Below are positions 8,212 to 18,525 of a stretch of 55,233 nucleotides of DNA, piece after piece. Origin of the DNA: Sterolibacterium sp. (GTDB taxonomy: Bacteria; Pseudomonadota; Gammaproteobacteria; Burkholderiales; Rhodocyclaceae); contig JAHRWT010000109.1 of NCBI GenBank assembly GCA_019105045.1, forward strand, positions 1-55,233, read 5' to 3'. The notes under the pieces are model-generated. The model saw only the letters and a list, made by a program, of their open reading frames with translations, searched no databases and was not told the DNA's origin. Both the position numbers and the translations under genes were made by a program. Numbering within the stretch: position 1 is the first letter of the stretch; each line of letters opens with the position of its first letter.

Positions 8212-8994
8212 TCAGCGGTTCTTGAATTCCGGCTTGCGCTTTTCGATGAATGCGGCCATGCCTTCCTTCTGATCCTGCGTGGCGAAAGTGGCGTGAAAGC
8301 TGCGGCGCTCGAACAGCAGCCCTTCCTGCAGCGATGATTCGGCGGCGCGATTGATGGCTTCCTTGATCATCATCGTGACCGGCAATGAATTGGCCGCAAT
8401 TTTTGCAGCGGTGGCCAGCGCCTCCGGCAGCAGTTGATCCAGCGGCACGATGCGCGCCACCAGTCCGGCCTGCTCGGCTTCCCGGGCGTCCATGTTGCGG
8501 CCGGTCAGACACATTTCCATCGCCTTGGCCTTGCCGATGGCACGCGGCAGACGCTGCGTGCCGCCGGCCCCCGGCAGGACACCCAGCTTGACTTCCGGCT
8601 GGCCGAACTGGGCGTTTTCCGCCGCCATGATGAAATCGCACATCATCGCCAGTTCGCAGCCGCCCCCCAGCGCATAACCCGCCACGGCCGCAATCATCGG
8701 CTTGCGGCAGCGAGCGACGCGATCCCAGTTGGCACTGATGTAATTGCCCTTGTAGACATCCATGTAGCTGAAATCCTTCATTGCGCCAATGTCGGCACCG
8801 GCGGCAAAAGCCTTTTCCGAACCGGTAATGACGATGCAGCCGATGGTCTCATCGGCTTCGAACGCATCCAGCGCTTGTCCGATTTCATTGATCAGGGCAT
8901 CGTTCAGCGCATTCAGCGCCTTGGGCCGATTGAGAGTGATCAGCCCGACCTTGCCATGGTTTTCTGCAATGATGTTTACAAATTGAGTCGACAT
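8212..8994 (-). CDS. Enoyl-CoA hydratase (crotonase family)
   Basis: A 260-residue crotonase that adds water to trans-2-enoyl-CoA in fatty-acid or related acyl-CoA beta-oxidation. The two catalytic glutamates are in place: Glu114 in [10 protein letters not shown] and Glu134 in FGQPEVKLG. The oxyanion-hole region around AFAAGADI (about 62-70) and the [10 protein letters not shown] segment are also conserved. Length and motifs match the short-chain EchA/PaaF-like group. It follows lptA by two bases on the same strand, in the place where lptB is usual, so it may be co-transcribed with the lpt genes through read-through. Confidence 0.93.
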   Translation of the reverse strand: MSTQFVNIIAENHGKVGLITLNRPKALNALNDALINEIGQALDAFEADETIGCIVITGSEKAFAAGADIGAMKDFSYMDVYKGNYISANWDRVARCRKPMIAAVAGYALGGGCELAMMCDFIMAAENAQFGQPEVKLGVLPGAGGTQRLPRAIGKAKAMEMCLTGRNMDAREAEQAGLVARIVPLDQLLPEALATAAKIAANSLPVTMMIKEAINRAAESSLQEGLLFERRSFHATFATQDQKEGMAAFIEKRKPEFKNR

Positions 8995-8996
8995 GT

Positions 8997-9602
8997 TCAG
9001 TCATCCTGAAAGTTCTGATGGGTATTGGAAATCTGCTTATCCGGCTTGAATGCCGGCGTCTCCGCCGTGCTGGCCGCTTCGGCAGCGTGGCGTGACTTGG
9101 GTTGGATCACGGCGCGCACCCGCTGCTCGCCCCCCGCAGCCGTAGCAGCACTGCTCACCACATAGGTTTCCGTGCGACCATCATACAGAACGTATTCGCC
9201 GCGCACTTCATCATTGCCGCTGCTGAGATAAGCCCTCACGAAAAACTCGGTCTTGTCGCTGTTGGCATCGTACACAATGCGCTCCGCTTCGCCATCGACA
9301 TAGTCATCCTTGCCTTCACGTTTCTGCCGGAAGCGCGCCAGACCGCGGTCACCACCACTGGCCACACCACGCTGAAAACCGTTGGCATCCTGGGTAATCA
9401 CCAGCTTTTCGCAACGAATCACCAGCGTTCCCTGAACCAATTGCACCTTGCCTTCCAGGATATGCTGTTTCTTCGCATCATCAACGATGATGCGATTTGC
9501 TTCCAGATTGATCGGTTTGTCGCGATCGGCTTTTTCGGCGCAGGCCAGGCCCGGAAGCAAGCCGGCAAGCACCAGCGGGATCAGAAAATTCAGATGTTTC
9601 AT
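8997..9602 (-). CDS. lptA: LptA, periplasmic LPS-transport bridge protein
   Basis: Periplasmic protein that polymerises into the bridge carrying lipopolysaccharide from LptBFGC to LptDE. The 201-residue product has a signal peptide ending near LACA, then an OstA/LptA beta-jellyroll ([29 protein letters not shown]). The C-terminal tail of about 45 residues is polar and low in structure. The start ATG at 9602 has AAGG eight bases upstream; the longer frame runs back into lptC and is not needed. lptC lies 13 bp upstream. The usual partner lptB does not follow. Confidence 0.92.
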   Translation of the reverse strand: MKHLNFLIPLVLAGLLPGLACAEKADRDKPINLEANRIIVDDAKKQHILEGKVQLVQGTLVIRCEKLVITQDANGFQRGVASGGDRGLARFRQKREGKDDYVDGEAERIVYDANSDKTEFFVRAYLSSGNDEVRGEYVLYDGRTETYVVSSAATAAGGEQRVRAVIQPKSRHAAEAASTAETPAFKPDKQISNTHQNFQDD

Positions 9603-9615
9603 ATGATGACCTTGC

Positions 9616-10185
9616 TCAATGACGTGGCTGCAGGCTGCCATGCACGCGCCCCAGAAGCATGAATTTCTGCGTGAGGTTATTAGCTTCCAGACCGCTGCCA
9701 TGCAAGCGGCTTCCGCCTTGCAACAGGGTGACCGGTGTGTTTGCGCGGGCCGTTTCCTCATCAGGATAAACATGCAGTTCAGCCGTTTCCATGACCAGCT
9801 CCGCCTGGTTGATGCCGGCGGCGCGCACCATGCGAACATCGTCAACCAGGCGCACTTCCTTGCCTTCCGGACTGATCCAGGCCTGCCGGGCATTGAGATA
9901 GAGCGGCGGATTGCGCAGCGCATAAACAACCTGTGGCGTAGTGACCTCGGTGGTATCGTCATCCGGATAGTGCAACATTCTTGCCGCACGCAAGGTGTGC
10001 TGCAAGCGGCCTTCAAGGTCAAAACGGCGGGTCGTGAAATTGTCGACAACAAAATCCGGATCATGCCGCAACTTGCCGTCGTTGGTGCCTTCATCCAGCC
10101 GACTGGCACGTTCCAGCCAGAACGTGCCTCCGGCCAGCAAGGCCAGCAGCACCAGCGGCAACAGCGGGGCCAGCGAAATCCTCAC
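9616..10185 (-). CDS. lptC: LptC, LPS export inner-membrane anchor
   Basis: A bitopic inner-membrane protein that receives lipopolysaccharide from the LptBFG ATPase complex and passes it to LptA. One N-terminal membrane helix (about residues 5-24, LLPLVLLALLAGGTFWLERA) is followed by a periplasmic jellyroll of about 150 residues, giving 189 in total, as usual for the family. Its ATG overlaps the stop of kdsC by four bases. The order kdsD-kdsC-lptC-lptA is the standard one and ties core-sugar synthesis to LPS export. Confidence 0.92.
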   Translation of the reverse strand: MRISLAPLLPLVLLALLAGGTFWLERASRLDEGTNDGKLRHDPDFVVDNFTTRRFDLEGRLQHTLRAARMLHYPDDDTTEVTTPQVVYALRNPPLYLNARQAWISPEGKEVRLVDDVRMVRAAGINQAELVMETAELHVYPDEETARANTPVTLLQGGSRLHGSGLEANNLTQKFMLLGRVHGSLQPRH

Positions 10186-10745
10186 GACGCCACTCCGCCC
10201 GCCGGTGCCAGATAGGCGGCCAGCATGTCGTCGAGCCGGCCCTGGGCGGCCAGGATCAGTTCGCAGACTTCACGTACGGCGCCATGACCAGCGGCTGCAA
10301 GCGTCACATGATCGACATGCTGGCGGACCAGGGCATGACCATTTGGCACGCTGGCAGAAAATCCGCAGGCCCGCAGCAGCGGCAGATCCACCACATCATC
10401 ACCCATATAGCCTGCCTCACTGAAACTCAGTCCGTGCCCGGCCAGCAGCTGACGCATCGCCTCATGCTTGTTCTCGACACCCTGCAGCAGCAGCTTGATG
10501 CCCAGGTTGGCCGCCCGCAGTTCGACGGCGCGCGAACGCCGTCCGGTAATGATGGCCAGCGTCACACCACTTTCGGCGAGCATCTTCAGCCCATGGCCAT
10601 CAAGTGTGTTGAAGCCTTTCATTTCATCGCCCTGGGCACTGAACCAGAGCGTACCATCGGTCATCACGCCATCGACGTCAAATCCCATCAACCGCAACGC
10701 GCCGGCCCGGGCGCGAAGCTGTGGCGCGATTGCCGGCAAGATCAT
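10182..10745 (-). CDS. kdsC: 3-deoxy-D-manno-octulosonate 8-phosphate phosphatase
   Basis: HAD-superfamily phosphatase that removes phosphate from KDO-8-phosphate, making KDO for the inner core of lipopolysaccharide. The 187-residue protein has the catalytic DVDGVMTDG motif (about 25-33), the IITGR motif II and GDDVVDLPLL motif IV. It has no cap domain, as expected for the tetrameric C0 group. It directly abuts kdsD (stop next to start) and overlaps lptC, forming a compact minus-strand operon. Confidence 0.94.
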   Translation of the reverse strand: MILPAIAPQLRARAGALRLMGFDVDGVMTDGTLWFSAQGDEMKGFNTLDGHGLKMLAESGVTLAIITGRRSRAVELRAANLGIKLLLQGVENKHEAMRQLLAGHGLSFSEAGYMGDDVVDLPLLRACGFSASVPNGHALVRQHVDHVTLAAAGHGAVREVCELILAAQGRLDDMLAAYLAPAGGVAS

Positions 10746-11753
10746 TCAGACCACCTTGGCGCGGAACAGGTCATGCATGGTCAATGCACCATGCAGCACA
10801 CCATCGGCATCAACCACCGGCAACTGGGTGATGCTGCGCGCCTCCATCAGCTGCACGGCCTCTACCGCCAGTTTTTCCGGTTCGATACTGCACGGCGTGC
10901 GGGTCATCACGGTCGCCACCGTGATGTTGCGCAAGTCACCCAGTTGCTGCAGCGACCGGCGCAAATCGCCATCGGTGAAAATACCGCCCAATCTGCCACG
11001 GGCATCCTGCACCAGCACCATGCCCATGCCACCACGCGAACTGGCCGCCAGCACGTCGACGATCGTGGCTTCTTCGGTGATCAGTGGCACCTGCGCCAGC
11101 GGACGCATGACATCACGCACATGGGTCAGCAGCCGCCGTCCCAGCGCGCCACCGGGATGCGAACGGGCAAAATCCGCCGCGCCAAAACCACGGGCATCCA
11201 GCAAGGACACCGCCAGCGCATCACCCAGCGCCAGGGCGGCTGTCGTACTGGCCGTCGGCGCCAGATTGAGCGAGCAGGCTTCCTCCTTGACGCTGGCATC
11301 AAGATAAATATCGGCCTGACGCGCCAATGATGACTGCTGATTGCCACAGAGGGCGATCAGCAGGCCACCTTCACGCTTGAACAAGGGCACGATGGTCAGC
11401 AGCTCATCCGTTTCGCCGGAATTGGAAATCGCCACCAGAATGTCGTGGCGAGTAATCATGCCCAGATCGCCATGCACGGCTTCGGCGGCATGTACGAAAT
11501 AGGCTGGCGTGCCGGTACTGGCCAGCGTCGCGGCAACCTTGCGACCGATATGGCCGGTCTTGCCCAGGCCACAGACGATCACCCGGCCGCTACAGGTCAG
11601 GATTGCCTCGACCGCACGCTGGAAATCCTCTCCCAGCCGCTGTTGCAGATCGACAATCGCGGCCGCCTCGATCTGCAGCACACGTCGTGCCATGACGATC
11701 GAACGGGCAACCGGAGCAACGGAATTTGTTGCGGAAACGCCTGACAGGCTCAT
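10746..11753 (-). CDS. kdsD: Arabinose-5-phosphate isomerase
   Basis: Interconverts ribulose 5-phosphate and arabinose 5-phosphate, the first committed step toward KDO. The 335-residue protein has an N-terminal SIS sugar-isomerase domain (VIVCGLGKTGHIGRKVAATL, ISNSGETDELL) and a C-terminal CBS pair that starts near LLTHVRDVM. Length matches the KpsF/GutQ/KdsD family. I chose the ATG at 11753, because the longer frame would run over the -10 box at 11781-11786. The Shine-Dalgarno is weak. The neighbours kdsC, lptC and lptA point to KdsD rather than GutQ. Confidence 0.92.
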   Translation of the reverse strand: MSLSGVSATNSVAPVARSIVMARRVLQIEAAAIVDLQQRLGEDFQRAVEAILTCSGRVIVCGLGKTGHIGRKVAATLASTGTPAYFVHAAEAVHGDLGMITRHDILVAISNSGETDELLTIVPLFKREGGLLIALCGNQQSSLARQADIYLDASVKEEACSLNLAPTASTTAALALGDALAVSLLDARGFGAADFARSHPGGALGRRLLTHVRDVMRPLAQVPLITEEATIVDVLAASSRGGMGMVLVQDARGRLGGIFTDGDLRRSLQQLGDLRNITVATVMTRTPCSIEPEKLAVEAVQLMEARSITQLPVVDADGVLHGALTMHDLFRAKVV

Positions 11754-11774
11754 GGGAATGTTACATTTACGGGA

Positions 11775-11803
11775 TTGCGAATTATAACAAACCACACTAT
11801 TCC
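11775..11803. promoter_or_regulatory. Back-to-back promoters of kdsD and the KefB-type gene
   Basis: On the minus strand a perfect TATAAT (11781-11786) lies 28 bp before the kdsD start but has no good -35. On the plus strand TTGCGA (11775-11780) and TATTCC (11798-11803), 17 bp apart, could serve the antiporter gene. The two share bases, so they may compete. Confidence 0.45.
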
Positions 11804-11867
11804 TCCTGGCATTCGGGCGAAATGGCACTCTCTTGATCTCATACGCCAAACAGATTCAGCACCAATC

Positions 11868-13841
11868 ATGAGCACCACACTGGAACTTGTCATCCTGCTG
11901 CTGGCTTCCTCCGTGGTGATCGTGGCGCTGTTCCGTTCCCTGCATCTGCCGCCGATCATTGGCTACCTGCTGGTCGGCGCACTGATCGGCCCGAATGCCC
12001 TGAGGCTGATGCCGGACGCCGAAAATGCGCGTCACCTGGCAGAATTTGGTGTGGTATTCCTGATGTTCACCATCGGCCTGGAATTCTCGCTGCCACGTCT
12101 GTTCAGCATGAAGCGCGTGGTCTTCGGTCTGGGCCTGGCGCAGGTCATTCTGACCATGCTCGTCATCCTGTTGCTGTCCATCCTGTTCGGGTTGCCCTGG
12201 CAAGGCGCACTTGCGCTTGGTGGCACACTGGCAATGTCATCAACCGCAGTTGCCAGCAAGCTGCTGGTCGAACGCGGCGAACTGGATTCGCCGCATGGCC
12301 GCCAGATCATGGGGGTTCTGCTCTTTCAGGATCTGGCGGTTGTGCCCATGCTGATCCTGCTGCCTGCACTGGCCGGCGATGATGATGCCCTGTTCACCAC
12401 CCTGCTGATCGCCCTGATCAAGGCTGCCGTCGTGCTGACCATCGTACTGTTTCTTGGTCAGCGCCTGATGCGGGCCTGGTTCACCATGGTCGCCCGCCGC
12501 AAATCGACCGAACTGTTCATGCTGAATGTCCTGTTCATTACCCTGGGACTGTCCTGGCTGACTGAAAAAACCGGCCTCTCACTGGCACTTGGCGCATTCC
12601 TCGCTGGTATGCTGATTTCGGAAACGGAATACCGTTTCAAGGTGGAAGAAGACATCAAGCCTTTTCGTGATGTGCTGCTGGGTCTGTTTTTCATCACTGT
12701 CGGCATGTACCTCGATCCGCTCCTGATCGCCCAGCATTTCCTGTTTGTGATTGCCTTGCTGGCCGCCCTGCTGTTGCTCAAGCTACTGATCGTCCTGGGC
12801 CTGGCCCGCGCGTTTGGTGCCTCGCCAGGCACAGCCCTGCGCTCCGGCCTGTGGCTGTGTGCCGGCGGCGAATTTGGCTTCGTTCTGCTCACGCTGGGAC
12901 TGGAACAACACCTGCTTGAACCTTCGGTTACCCAGACCGTACTGGCCGCCATGGTCATGTCCCTGCTCACCGCACCCCTGCTGATTCACTTCAGTGACCG
13001 CATCGTGCTGCGCCTCGTGGCTTCGGAATGGATGCTGCGCTCGATGGCACTGACGCAGATCGCCGCACGCAGCATCACCAGCGACAAACATGCCATCCTC
13101 TGCGGTTATGGACGTACCGGGCAACATCTGGCCCGTTTTCTGGAAAAAGAAAACATTCCGCTGGTCGCACTCGATCTCGACCCCGAACGGGTGCGCGAAG
13201 CCGCCGCTGCCGGTGATCCGGTGGTCTTTGGTGATGCTTCACAGCGTGAAACCCTGGTTGCCGCCGGCATTCATCGCGCCAATGTCATCGTCGTCACCAC
13301 CAATGATGCCCAGCTGGCCTTGCGCGTGTTACATCATGCGCACGAATTGCGCCCGGATCTACCGGTCGTGGTGCGCGCCATGGAAGAGCGCGACATTGCC
13401 CGTTTCGAAGCCGCGGGCGCAGCCGAAGTCGTCCCCGAAACCATAGAGTCCAGCGTCATGCTGGCCACCCATGCCCTGGCCCTGCTTGGTATTCCGATGC
13501 AGCGCGTCATCCATCTGCTGCGTGAAGCACGACAGCAGCGCTACACATTGCTGCGCGGCTTTTTTCATGGCTTGAGCGACAGCGGCGAACAGCTCTCCGA
13601 CGAGGAACAAATCCGTTTGCGCAGCGTCGCCCTGCTGGCTGGCAGCCACGCCATTGGCCACACACTGATCGAACTGGAACTGGAAAAACTCGATGTCAGC
13701 GTTCTTTCCCTGCGCCGTCGAGGCGCGCGCAGCATCGCACCCGGCGCGGACACCCTGCTTGATGACAGCGACACCCTGGTACTGCAGGGCACCAGCAGCG
13801 CACTGGCGGCTGCGGAAGAAAGGCTGCTGCGCGGGATCTGA
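11868..13841 (+). CDS. KefB-type monovalent cation:proton antiporter
   Basis: CPA2-family inner-membrane antiporter or ligand-gated K+ efflux system, 657 residues. About twelve membrane helices cover residues 5-380 (Na/H exchanger domain). A TrkA-N Rossmann domain follows, beginning at ILCGYGRTGQHLARFLEK, with nucleotide or glutathione-binding capacity, and a TrkA-C domain occupies the last 80 residues. The presence of both TrkA domains places it with KefB/KefC/YbaL. No KefF/KefG-like partner is present. The ATG at 11868 begins a typical MSTTLELVILLL helix; the 31-codon upstream extension lacks family features. It is divergent from kdsD. Confidence 0.88.
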   Translation: MSTTLELVILLLASSVVIVALFRSLHLPPIIGYLLVGALIGPNALRLMPDAENARHLAEFGVVFLMFTIGLEFSLPRLFSMKRVVFGLGLAQVILTMLVILLLSILFGLPWQGALALGGTLAMSSTAVASKLLVERGELDSPHGRQIMGVLLFQDLAVVPMLILLPALAGDDDALFTTLLIALIKAAVVLTIVLFLGQRLMRAWFTMVARRKSTELFMLNVLFITLGLSWLTEKTGLSLALGAFLAGMLISETEYRFKVEEDIKPFRDVLLGLFFITVGMYLDPLLIAQHFLFVIALLAALLLLKLLIVLGLARAFGASPGTALRSGLWLCAGGEFGFVLLTLGLEQHLLEPSVTQTVLAAMVMSLLTAPLLIHFSDRIVLRLVASEWMLRSMALTQIAARSITSDKHAILCGYGRTGQHLARFLEKENIPLVALDLDPERVREAAAAGDPVVFGDASQRETLVAAGIHRANVIVVTTNDAQLALRVLHHAHELRPDLPVVVRAMEERDIARFEAAGAAEVVPETIESSVMLATHALALLGIPMQRVIHLLREARQQRYTLLRGFFHGLSDSGEQLSDEEQIRLRSVALLAGSHAIGHTLIELELEKLDVSVLSLRRRGARSIAPGADTLLDDSDTLVLQGTSSALAAAEERLLRGI

Positions 13842-13880
13842 TGCCTGATGCCGGATACCTGATATCCGCCCATCACGACG

Positions 13881-13913
13881 CGGCAAGCCTGGCGGCAACT
13901 TGCCGTTTAATTT
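13881..13913 (+). terminator. Terminator after the KefB-type gene
   Basis: CGGCAAG at 13881-13887 pairs with CTTGCCG at 13899-13905 and is followed by TTTAATTT. It lies 40 bases past the stop, between convergent genes. A second inverted repeat, GGATA-N5-TATCC, is at 13853-13867. Confidence 0.7.
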
Positions 13914-13920
13914 ATGGCGC

Positions 13921-14318
13921 TTATCCCCGATAAATCGTCTGCGGATCTTTCAACACGGCATCGACCTCCCGCCACTGGCCGCCATTCAGCTGACGATAGA
14001 AGCAACTGCGCCGCCCGGTATGGCAGGCGATGCCACCGGTCTGTTCGATCTTGATCAGCAGCGTATCGCGGTCGCAGTCCAGGCGCAGATCAATCACTTT
14101 TTGTGTATGGCCGGATTCTTCGCCCTTGTGCCACAGCTTGCCGCGCGAGCGTGACCAATACACGGCCTCACCGCGCGCTACCGTCAGTTGCAGCGCATCG
14201 CGATTCATCCAGGCGAACATCAGCACTTCACCTGTGGCCGCGTCCTGGGCGATGGCCGGAATCAGGCCCTGCTCATTCCAGGCGACGTCGTCCAGCCAGG
14301 CTGGCCGGGCCGAGTTGC

Positions 14319-14322
<4 letters not shown>
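13921..14322 (-). CDS. hisI: Phosphoribosyl-AMP cyclohydrolase
   Basis: Third step of histidine synthesis: opens the adenine ring of phosphoribosyl-AMP. A 133-residue single-domain protein with the metal-binding Asp/Cys motifs ([26 protein letters not shown]). It is the monofunctional form, so the preceding reaction (phosphoribosyl-ATP pyrophosphatase, HisE) needs a separate gene, which is not here. Its start overlaps the hisF stop by four bases. It is the last gene of the minus-strand his run and meets the KefB-type gene tail to tail. Confidence 0.95.
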
Positions 14323-15077
<755 letters not shown>

Positions 15078-15142
15078 GATGAATGAAGTGGCTGCGAACG
15101 GATGACAGAAAGAAGAAAGGAAACAGAAACAGCAAGCAAGAT

Positions 15143-15886
15143 TCAGCCTTGTGTCAGGCGATCGGCTTCCGCCTGAGCCTGCAGGAAATCCAGCTTGCCT
15201 TCGTAAATGGCGCGACCGGTAATCGCTCCCGTGATGCCCTCATCCTGCACTGCACACAGCGCCCGGATATCTTCAAGACAGCCGATGCCACCGCTGGCGA
15301 TCACCGGAATCGTCAATGCCTGGGCCAGCTTGACGGTCGCTTCGACATTCACTCCCGACAGCATTCCGTCACGGCCAATGTCGGTATAAATGATGGCTTC
15401 CACGCCATAGTCTTCGAATTTCCTTGCCAGATCGATGACATCATGTCCGGTCAGCTTGGACCAGCCGTCGACGGCTACCTTGCCATCGCGCGCATCAAGA
15501 CCGACTATGACGTGACCGGGAAAAGCGCCGCAGGCATCATGCAGAAAACCGGGATTCTTCACCGCTGCGGTACCGATGATGACATAGGAAATCCCGTCAT
15601 CGAGACAACGCTCGATGGTATCCAGATCGCGCAGCCCCCCCCCCAGTTGAACCGGAATTTCATCTCCTACTTCACGCAGTATGGATTTGATGGCTGCCGC
15701 GTTCTTCGGCTTGCCGGCAAACGCCCCGTTCAGATCGACCAGATGCAGTCGGCGGGCGCCCTGCTCGATCCAGTGGCGCGCCATGGCGGCCGGGTCTTCT
15801 GAAAAAATCGTGGCATCGTCCATATCGCCTTGTTTCAGGCGCACACAATGACCATCCTTGAGGTCAATCGCAGGTATCAGCAACAT
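15143..15886 (-). CDS. hisA: Phosphoribosyl-formimino-AICAR ribotide isomerase
   Basis: Isomerises ProFAR to PRFAR in histidine synthesis. A 247-residue barrel homologous to HisF, with [16 protein letters not shown] at the front (catalytic Asp) and the second catalytic Asp in [16 protein letters not shown] three codons upstream is an alternative start; the ATG at 15886 begins where family members normally do. The gap of 111 bp to hisH has no evident gene or hairpin. Confidence 0.95.
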   Translation of the reverse strand: MLLIPAIDLKDGHCVRLKQGDMDDATIFSEDPAAMARHWIEQGARRLHLVDLNGAFAGKPKNAAAIKSILREVGDEIPVQLGGGLRDLDTIERCLDDGISYVIIGTAAVKNPGFLHDACGAFPGHVIVGLDARDGKVAVDGWSKLTGHDVIDLARKFEDYGVEAIIYTDIGRDGMLSGVNVEATVKLAQALTIPVIASGGIGCLEDIRALCAVQDEGITGAITGRAIYEGKLDFLQAQAEADRLTQG

Positions 15887-15997
15887 AGTTGTCAAACGTG
15901 ACGAAAAATGAAATTTAGAGGAATGTCCGAAAAATCAGGCGCAAACCGCAACACTGGCGCGCGCAACACATGAACATGCGTCGCTCAGAAGCCAGTC

Positions 15998-16657
15998 TCA
16001 GGGCTTCCAGCGCATGAAGTTGGCCAGCAACTGCAGACCATCACGAGCACTTTTTTCCGGGTGAAATTGCACGGCAAAGATATTATCGCGCGCCACCGCA
16101 CTGGTAAAGGGGATGCCATAACATGTCATGCCGGCGCACATCGTCATGTCTGCTGGCGCGACATAATAGCTGTGTACAAAGTAGAAGCGCGCCCCTTCGG
16201 CAATGCCATGCCACAAGGGATGCGGCGGATGCGACTGGCCTGGGCACTGCTGCTGCACGTCGTTCCAGCCCATGTGCGGCACTTTCAGCCGGCTGCCGTC
16301 AGCGGCAAACATCTGATTCCCGGGAAAGCGCGGCACCCGCCCCGGCAAGATGCCCAGCCCCTCTACCTGGCCTTCTTCGGCAGCGCCAAACAGCAGTTGC
16401 AGGCCGACACAGATACCGAGAAAAGGTTTTTCTGCCGCTGCCTTGACGACCGCTGCACGCAATCCTCGTTGCGCCAATTGATGCATGCAGTCAGGCATCG
16501 CCCCCTGACCGGGAACGACGATGCGATCGGCCGCTGCCACTTCGGCGGCAGTTGCCGCCAGCACGATGCGTTCGCCATTGGCCACATGTTCGAGCGCCTT
16601 GACGACCGAGCGCAGATTGCCCATGCCGTAATCAACGACGGCGACGGTTCCTGCCAT
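15998..16657 (-). CDS. hisH: Imidazole glycerol phosphate synthase glutaminase subunit
   Basis: Class I glutamine amidotransferase that feeds ammonia to HisF. The 219-residue protein has the nucleophile elbow GICVGLQLLFG (catalytic Cys) and the C-terminal VQFHPEKS with catalytic His and Glu. Length and position, between hisB and hisA, are usual. It follows hisB after eight bases. Confidence 0.95.
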   Translation of the reverse strand: MAGTVAVVDYGMGNLRSVVKALEHVANGERIVLAATAAEVAAADRIVVPGQGAMPDCMHQLAQRGLRAAVVKAAAEKPFLGICVGLQLLFGAAEEGQVEGLGILPGRVPRFPGNQMFAADGSRLKVPHMGWNDVQQQCPGQSHPPHPLWHGIAEGARFYFVHSYYVAPADMTMCAGMTCYGIPFTSAVARDNIFAVQFHPEKSARDGLQLLANFMRWKP

Positions 16658-16665
16658 GATGGCGA

Positions 16666-17253
16666 TTACAGACGACCTTTGGTGGAAGGAATGCTGCCCG
16701 CTGCCCGATCATCGGCTTCGACCGCCATGCGCAAGGCCCGGCCAAACGCCTTGAATATCGTTTCCGCCTGATGGTGGGCATTCTCGCCACGCAGATTGTC
16801 GATGTGCAGCGTGATGCCGGCATGATTGACCAGCCCCTGAAAGAACTCGCGCACCAGGTCGACATCGAATCCGCCAATGCTTGCCCGCGCAAAATCCACG
16901 TTGAAGACCAGGCCCGGCCGCCCGGACAGATCGACCACCACGCGCGTCAAGGATTCATCGAGTGGCACATAGGCATGGCCATAGCGGCGCAGCCCTTTTT
17001 TATCGCCAATCGCCTGGGCCAGCGCCTGTCCCAGCGTGATGCCGACGTCCTCGACGGTGTGATGGGCGTCGATATGCAGATCGCCCCGGGCGTCGATTTC
17101 CAGATCGACCATGCCGTGACGGGCAATCTGTTCCAGCATGTGATCGAGAAAACCCACCTTCGTGGCCAGTTGGTTGCTGCCTGTGCCATCAAGATCAAGT
17201 TTGACGCTGACCTGGGTTTCCAGAGTGTCGCGAGTAACGCTGCCCTGCCGCAT
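16666..17253 (-). CDS. hisB: Imidazoleglycerol-phosphate dehydratase
   Basis: Dehydrates imidazole glycerol phosphate to imidazole acetol phosphate. A 195-residue monofunctional enzyme with the two metal-binding His motifs ([14 protein letters not shown] near the middle and [16 protein letters not shown] near the end). It lacks the N-terminal histidinol-phosphatase domain of the enteric fusion, so that activity must come from another gene. I take the ATG at 17253 ([10 protein letters not shown]) because the longer frame adds 54 residues unlike the family. It now faces hisC head to head, so it needs a promoter in the 136-bp gap. TTGTTT-N16-TAAGGT is a weak candidate. Confidence 0.95.
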   Translation of the reverse strand: MRQGSVTRDTLETQVSVKLDLDGTGSNQLATKVGFLDHMLEQIARHGMVDLEIDARGDLHIDAHHTVEDVGITLGQALAQAIGDKKGLRRYGHAYVPLDESLTRVVVDLSGRPGLVFNVDFARASIGGFDVDLVREFFQGLVNHAGITLHIDNLRGENAHHQAETIFKAFGRALRMAVEADDRAAGSIPSTKGRL

Positions 17254-17389
17254 GATGAGAGTCGCTGCAAAGTTGTAAAAGTCGAACCTTACGCAAAGGC
17301 GGGCGAAAAAACAATGGGTAGGCGATAATTCACCCTGCCAATTCGTCCTTTCTTGTGTCCCATTCTGTCCTGCTCTCCCCAGCCATCTC

Positions 17390-18493
17390 ATGAACAGCAA
17401 ATACTGGAGTGCCACCGCTCGCCGCCTGACACCCTATGTTCCCGGCGAACAGCCCAAACTCGCCAATCTGGTCAAACTCAATACCAACGAGAACCCCTAT
17501 CCGCCTTCGCCACGCGTGTTGGCGGCCATGCAGGCGGAAATGGGCACAGACGGCGCAACGTTGCGGCTTTATCCTGACCCGAGTGCGACTCAGCTCAGGC
17601 AGGTGATTGCTCAATATCACCAACTGCAAGCCGAGCAGATCTTCGTTGGCAATGGTTCGGATGAAGTGCTGGCCCATGCTTTTCTGGCTCTGCTCAAGCA
17701 GGATCGTCCGCTGCTGTTTCCCGACATCACTTACAGCTTCTACCCGGTCTATTGCGGGCTGTACGGCATTGAGTACACGCCGATCGCACTGGCTGCCGAT
17801 TACGCCATCGAGGTGGCGGCCTACCCGAGCGACAACGGCGGCATCATCCTGCCCAATCCCAACGCCCCCACCGGCCGCCTGCTGGCGCGCAGCGACATCG
17901 AGCAGCTGCTGCAGCGCAATCGCGAATCCGTGGTCGTCGTCGATGAAGCCTATATCGACTTCGCCGGGCCGGATGCCTCGATGCTGCCACTGATCGACCA
18001 ATATCCCAATTTGCTGGTGGTGCACACCCTGTCGAAATCGCGCTCACTGGCCGGTCTGCGCGTTGGCTTTGCTGCCGGTCATGTCGATCTGATCGAAGCC
18101 TTGCACCGCGTCAAGGACAGTTTCAATTCCTATCCACTGGATCGTCTGGCCCTGGCCGGGGCGGTGGCGGCCTATCAGGATCAGGCCTGGTTTGAACAAA
18201 ACTGCCAGGCCGTGATGCGCAGCCGTGAGCAGCTTGATCAAGGCTTGCAGGCACTGGGCTTTGAGGTTCTGCCCTCGGCGGCGAACTTCATTTTTGTCCG
18301 CCATCCGGCCCATGAGGCAGCTCAGTTGGCTGCGGCATTGCGGGCGCAGGGCATTATCGTGCGGCACTTCAAGCAGCCACGCATCGAGCAATTTCTGCGC
18401 ATCACCATTGGCACCGATCAGCAGTGCGCCCTGTTGCTCGACGCCCTGCGCAAGATATTGACACCAACGGCGCCTTCGCCTTCTCTAGCCTGA
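17390..18493 (+). CDS. hisC: Histidinol-phosphate aminotransferase
   Basis: PLP enzyme that transaminates imidazole acetol phosphate with glutamate. The 367-residue fold-type I protein has [12 protein letters not shown] near the start, [14 protein letters not shown], the conserved [10 protein letters not shown], and the PLP lysine in [15 protein letters not shown]. All expected motifs are present, so it looks functional. It is the only his gene on the plus strand: it lies exactly between hisB and hisD, where hisC normally sits in the same direction as the others. It is therefore divergent from hisB and convergent with hisD (32 bp apart). Confidence 0.95.
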   Translation: MNSKYWSATARRLTPYVPGEQPKLANLVKLNTNENPYPPSPRVLAAMQAEMGTDGATLRLYPDPSATQLRQVIAQYHQLQAEQIFVGNGSDEVLAHAFLALLKQDRPLLFPDITYSFYPVYCGLYGIEYTPIALAADYAIEVAAYPSDNGGIILPNPNAPTGRLLARSDIEQLLQRNRESVVVVDEAYIDFAGPDASMLPLIDQYPNLLVVHTLSKSRSLAGLRVGFAAGHVDLIEALHRVKDSFNSYPLDRLALAGAVAAYQDQAWFEQNCQAVMRSREQLDQGLQALGFEVLPSAANFIFVRHPAHEAAQLAAALRAQGIIVRHFKQPRIEQFLRITIGTDQQCALLLDALRKILTPTAPSPSLA

Positions 18494-18525
18494 GTCAGCA
18501 GCGCATCAGGCTGACGATGAGGACT

